The notes under the pieces are model-generated. The model had not been told where the DNA came from and did no database searches. It saw only the letters and a program-made list of their open reading frames with translations. A program made the position numbers and the translations under genes. This document shows positions 5,779 to 7,408 of a stretch of DNA of 7,408 bases, piece after piece. Each line of letters starts with the position of its first letter. Position 1 is the stretch's first letter. Origin of the DNA: an uncultured Clostridia bacterium (GTDB lineage Bacteria; Bacillota; Clostridia; Oscillospirales; Ruminococcaceae). The DNA is taken from contig CANRPG010000099.1 in assembly GCA_947632425.1 (NCBI GenBank), forward strand, positions 1 through 7,408, written 5' to 3'.

Positions 5779-7408
5779 TTATGATATATCAGCCATTTCA
5801 AGGTAGTCTTTGCCGTTGATAGCTATGAAATCTTTTCTGCCCTGCAAATTATCGCCCAGCAGCATATCGAACATATACTCTGTAAAATCGGCTTCATCGG
5901 GCACTATCTGTATAAGTCGGCGCGTAGCAGGGTCCATCGTGGTGAGAGCCATCATCTCCGGCTCGTTCTCGCCAAGACCTTTCGAGCGCTGAATGGTATA
6001 CTTCTCGTCGCCTATTATCTGCATAATCTCAGCTTTTTCCCTGTCGTCATAAGCAAAATAGGTCTGCTCTTTGGTGGTTATCTCATAAAGCGGCGATTCT
6101 GCTATATAAACATACCCTTTTTCGATAAGCGTCGGGGTGAGCCTGTAAAGCATGGTAAGTATCAGCGTGCGTATCTGAAAGCCGTCAACATCGGCATCGG
6201 TACAGATTATTATCTTGTTCCAGCGCAGGTTATCAAGCGAGAAACTGGAAAGCTCTTTGTTGGACTTTGATTTTACCTCAACGCCGCAGCCTAAAACTTT
6301 AAGCAGGTCGGTTATTATATCGCTTTTGAATATTCTGTCGTAGTCTACTTTAAGGCAGTTGAGTATCTTGCCCCTTACAGGCATAACCGCCTGAAATTCG
6401 GCGTTTCTTGCCATTTTTACAGAGCCCAGCGCCGAGTCGCCCTCAACTATATAAAGCTCTCTTTGAGAGACGTCTTTCGAGCGGCAGTCAACAAACTTCT
6501 GAACCATGTTTGAAAGGTCTATCTGCTTTGAGAGGGTGTTTTTTATATTCTGCCTTGCGGTATCTGCTCTTTCGCGGCTGCGCTTGTTTATTATTACCTG
6601 CTCGGCGATCTTCACCGCCTCGTCGGGGTTTTCTATAAAGTACACTTCAAGCTGGTGTTTGAGAAAGTCTGTCATGCACTCTTGAATAAACTTGTTGGTG
6701 ACGGCTTTCTTGGTCTGGTTGGCGTATGAAGTCATCGTTGAAAAAGAGCTTGAAACGAGCACAAGGCAGTCCTCTATATCTACAAACTTTATCGGGGCTT
6801 CGTTTTTAAGATACTTGCCGTTTTGTTTGAGATAGTTGTCTATCTGGTAGCGGAAAGCATTTTTTACCGCATCGGCAGGTGCGCCGCCATGTTCAAGAAA
6901 GCTTGAATTATGGTAGTATTCGCACATTTTTACCTTGTTTGAAAAGGTAAAGGCGATATTCAGCTTTACTTTATAGTCGTCCATATCGGCTCTGTCTCTG
7001 CCGACCCTCTGGGCATCGCAGCTGTAAATGGAAGTCAGTGCGCTGTCGCCTGCTATTTCTTTTACATAGTCGGTTATGCCGTTTTCATAAAGAAATATCT
7101 GCTCTTCAAAACTGCCGTTTTCTTTCTGATAGCGGAAAACAAACTTCACACGCGGATTTACGACTGCCTGACGTTTGAGCATTTCTTCAAAGTATTCTTT
7201 GGGAATAGCTATATCGGTAAAAACGTCAAGGTCGGGCTTCCAGCGGTGCTTAGTGCCCGTTTTTTTAGAGCCCGTTTCCTCTTTTTTAAGCTTGCCTACG
7301 GGCTTGCCTTTTTCAAAGTGCATATCATAGCGGCAGCCGTCGCGGTTTACGGTAACGTCCATATATTCGGAAGAATACTGCGTTGCGCACGCGCCCAGAC
7401 CATTAAGG
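5779..7408 (-). CDS. parE: Type IIA DNA topoisomerase subunit B (topoisomerase IV/ParE-like), 5'-truncated by window
   Basis: ATPase/TOPRIM subunit partnering the downstream subunit A. The frame stays open to the window end. An ATG at 7360-7362 is internal: 15 codons before it encode LNGLGACATQYSSEYM-type sequence matching the GLHGVGA ATP-lid motif of GyrB/ParE, so the missing N-terminus holds the rest of the GHKL ATPase. Counting from that ATG, the transducer domain runs about 40-230 and carries QTKK at 216-219, whose lysine contacts the ATP gamma-phosphate. TOPRIM follows with EGDSA at 307-311, PVRGKILN at 328-335 and DADVDG at 389-394 (metal-binding acidic residues). SKGLGE (460-465), TTMDPATRRL (474-483) and GRKDFI near the end are the usual subunit B tail. 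No large TOPRIM insertion is seen. All key catalytic residues in view are intact; flanking positions are unusual (EGDSALGS, DADVDGFQIR). The stop lies 23 nt before subunit A, so the two are surely cotranscribed. Its promoter is outside the window. Confidence 0.92.
   Translation of the reverse strand, partial: LNGLGACATQYSSEYMDVTVNRDGCRYDMHFEKGKPVGKLKKEETGSKKTGTKHRWKPDLDVFTDIAIPKEYFEEMLKRQAVVNPRVKFVFRYQKENGSFEEQIFLYENGITDYVKEIAGDSALTSIYSCDAQRVGRDRADMDDYKVKLNIAFTFSNKVKMCEYYHNSSFLEHGGAPADAVKNAFRYQIDNYLKQNGKYLKNEAPIKFVDIEDCLVLVSSSFSTMTSYANQTKKAVTNKFIQECMTDFLKHQLEVYFIENPDEAVKIAEQVIINKRSRERADTARQNIKNTLSKQIDLSNMVQKFVDCRSKDVSQRELYIVEGDSALGSVKMARNAEFQAVMPVRGKILNCLKVDYDRIFKSDIITDLLKVLGCGVEVKSKSNKELSSFSLDNLRWNKIIICTDADVDGFQIRTLILTMLYRLTPTLIEKGYVYIAESPLYEITTKEQTYFAYDDREKAEIMQIIGDEKYTIQRSKGLGENEPEMMALTTMDPATRRLIQIVPDEADFTEYMFDMLLGDNLQGRKDFIAINGKDYLEMADIS

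Noticed and set aside
7360..7362. ATG as the start of topoisomerase subunit B
   Set aside because: The frame continues upstream to the window edge and encodes the ATP-lid motif of the family, so this Met is internal.
1..7408. Search for a defence island, CRISPR array, mobile element, tRNA or phage remnant
   Set aside because: All sequence is accounted for by five genes and short spacers; no direct repeats, transposase, integrase motifs or tRNA-like folds were seen.

Overview
The window looks like ordinary chromosomal DNA from a Gram-positive anaerobe, most likely a Clostridia member of the Ruminococcus/Oscillospiraceae type. The basis is protein style (a LacI-like sensor fused to GGDEF, an HTH-plus-membrane XRE protein, a divergent parE-parC pair), AGGAGG-type Shine-Dalgarno sequences, frequent ATA and AGA codons, and AT-rich intergenic DNA carrying a perfect sigma-A promoter. 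The genus is inferred, not demonstrated.

Layout. (1) Bases 1-740, + strand: the C-terminal 245 residues of S-adenosylhomocysteine hydrolase, cut by the window start. (2) Bases 741-858: AT-rich spacer with a perfect TTGACA-N17-TATAAT promoter and a strong Shine-Dalgarno in a small potential hairpin. (3) Bases 859-3442, + strand: a two-gene unit. The first gene is a 641-aa soluble signalling protein (LacI-type ligand-binding fold, GAF-like middle, GGDEF diguanylate cyclase). The second, 31 nt later, is a 208-aa XRE-type HTH protein with four predicted membrane helices. (4) Bases 3448-3481: a strong intrinsic terminator between convergent transcription units, probably working in both directions. 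(5) Bases 3503-7408, - strand: a type IIA topoisomerase operon, subunit B (ParE/GyrB-like, N-terminus beyond the window) followed after 23 nt by subunit A (ParC/GyrA-like, complete, 750 aa). No stretch over 300 bases lacks a gene.

How the parts work together. The topoisomerase pair should form one heterotetramer: B supplies ATPase and TOPRIM metal site, A supplies the cleavage tyrosine and DNA-wrapping C-terminal domain. The absence of a GyrA box and a C-terminal domain with about four blades favour a topoisomerase IV-like role (decatenation/relaxation) over gyrase. The cyclase and HTH-membrane gene share a promoter and a terminator, so they may form a small ligand-to-regulation unit; no experiment or known pair that I can name supports this.

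I see no mobile element, CRISPR array, RNA gene, phage gene or defence system. The most interesting leads are a possible beta-clamp-binding motif at the extreme C-terminus of subunit A, the divergent topoisomerase motifs including Ala at the quinolone-determining serine position, and the sensor-cyclase/membrane-HTH gene pair.
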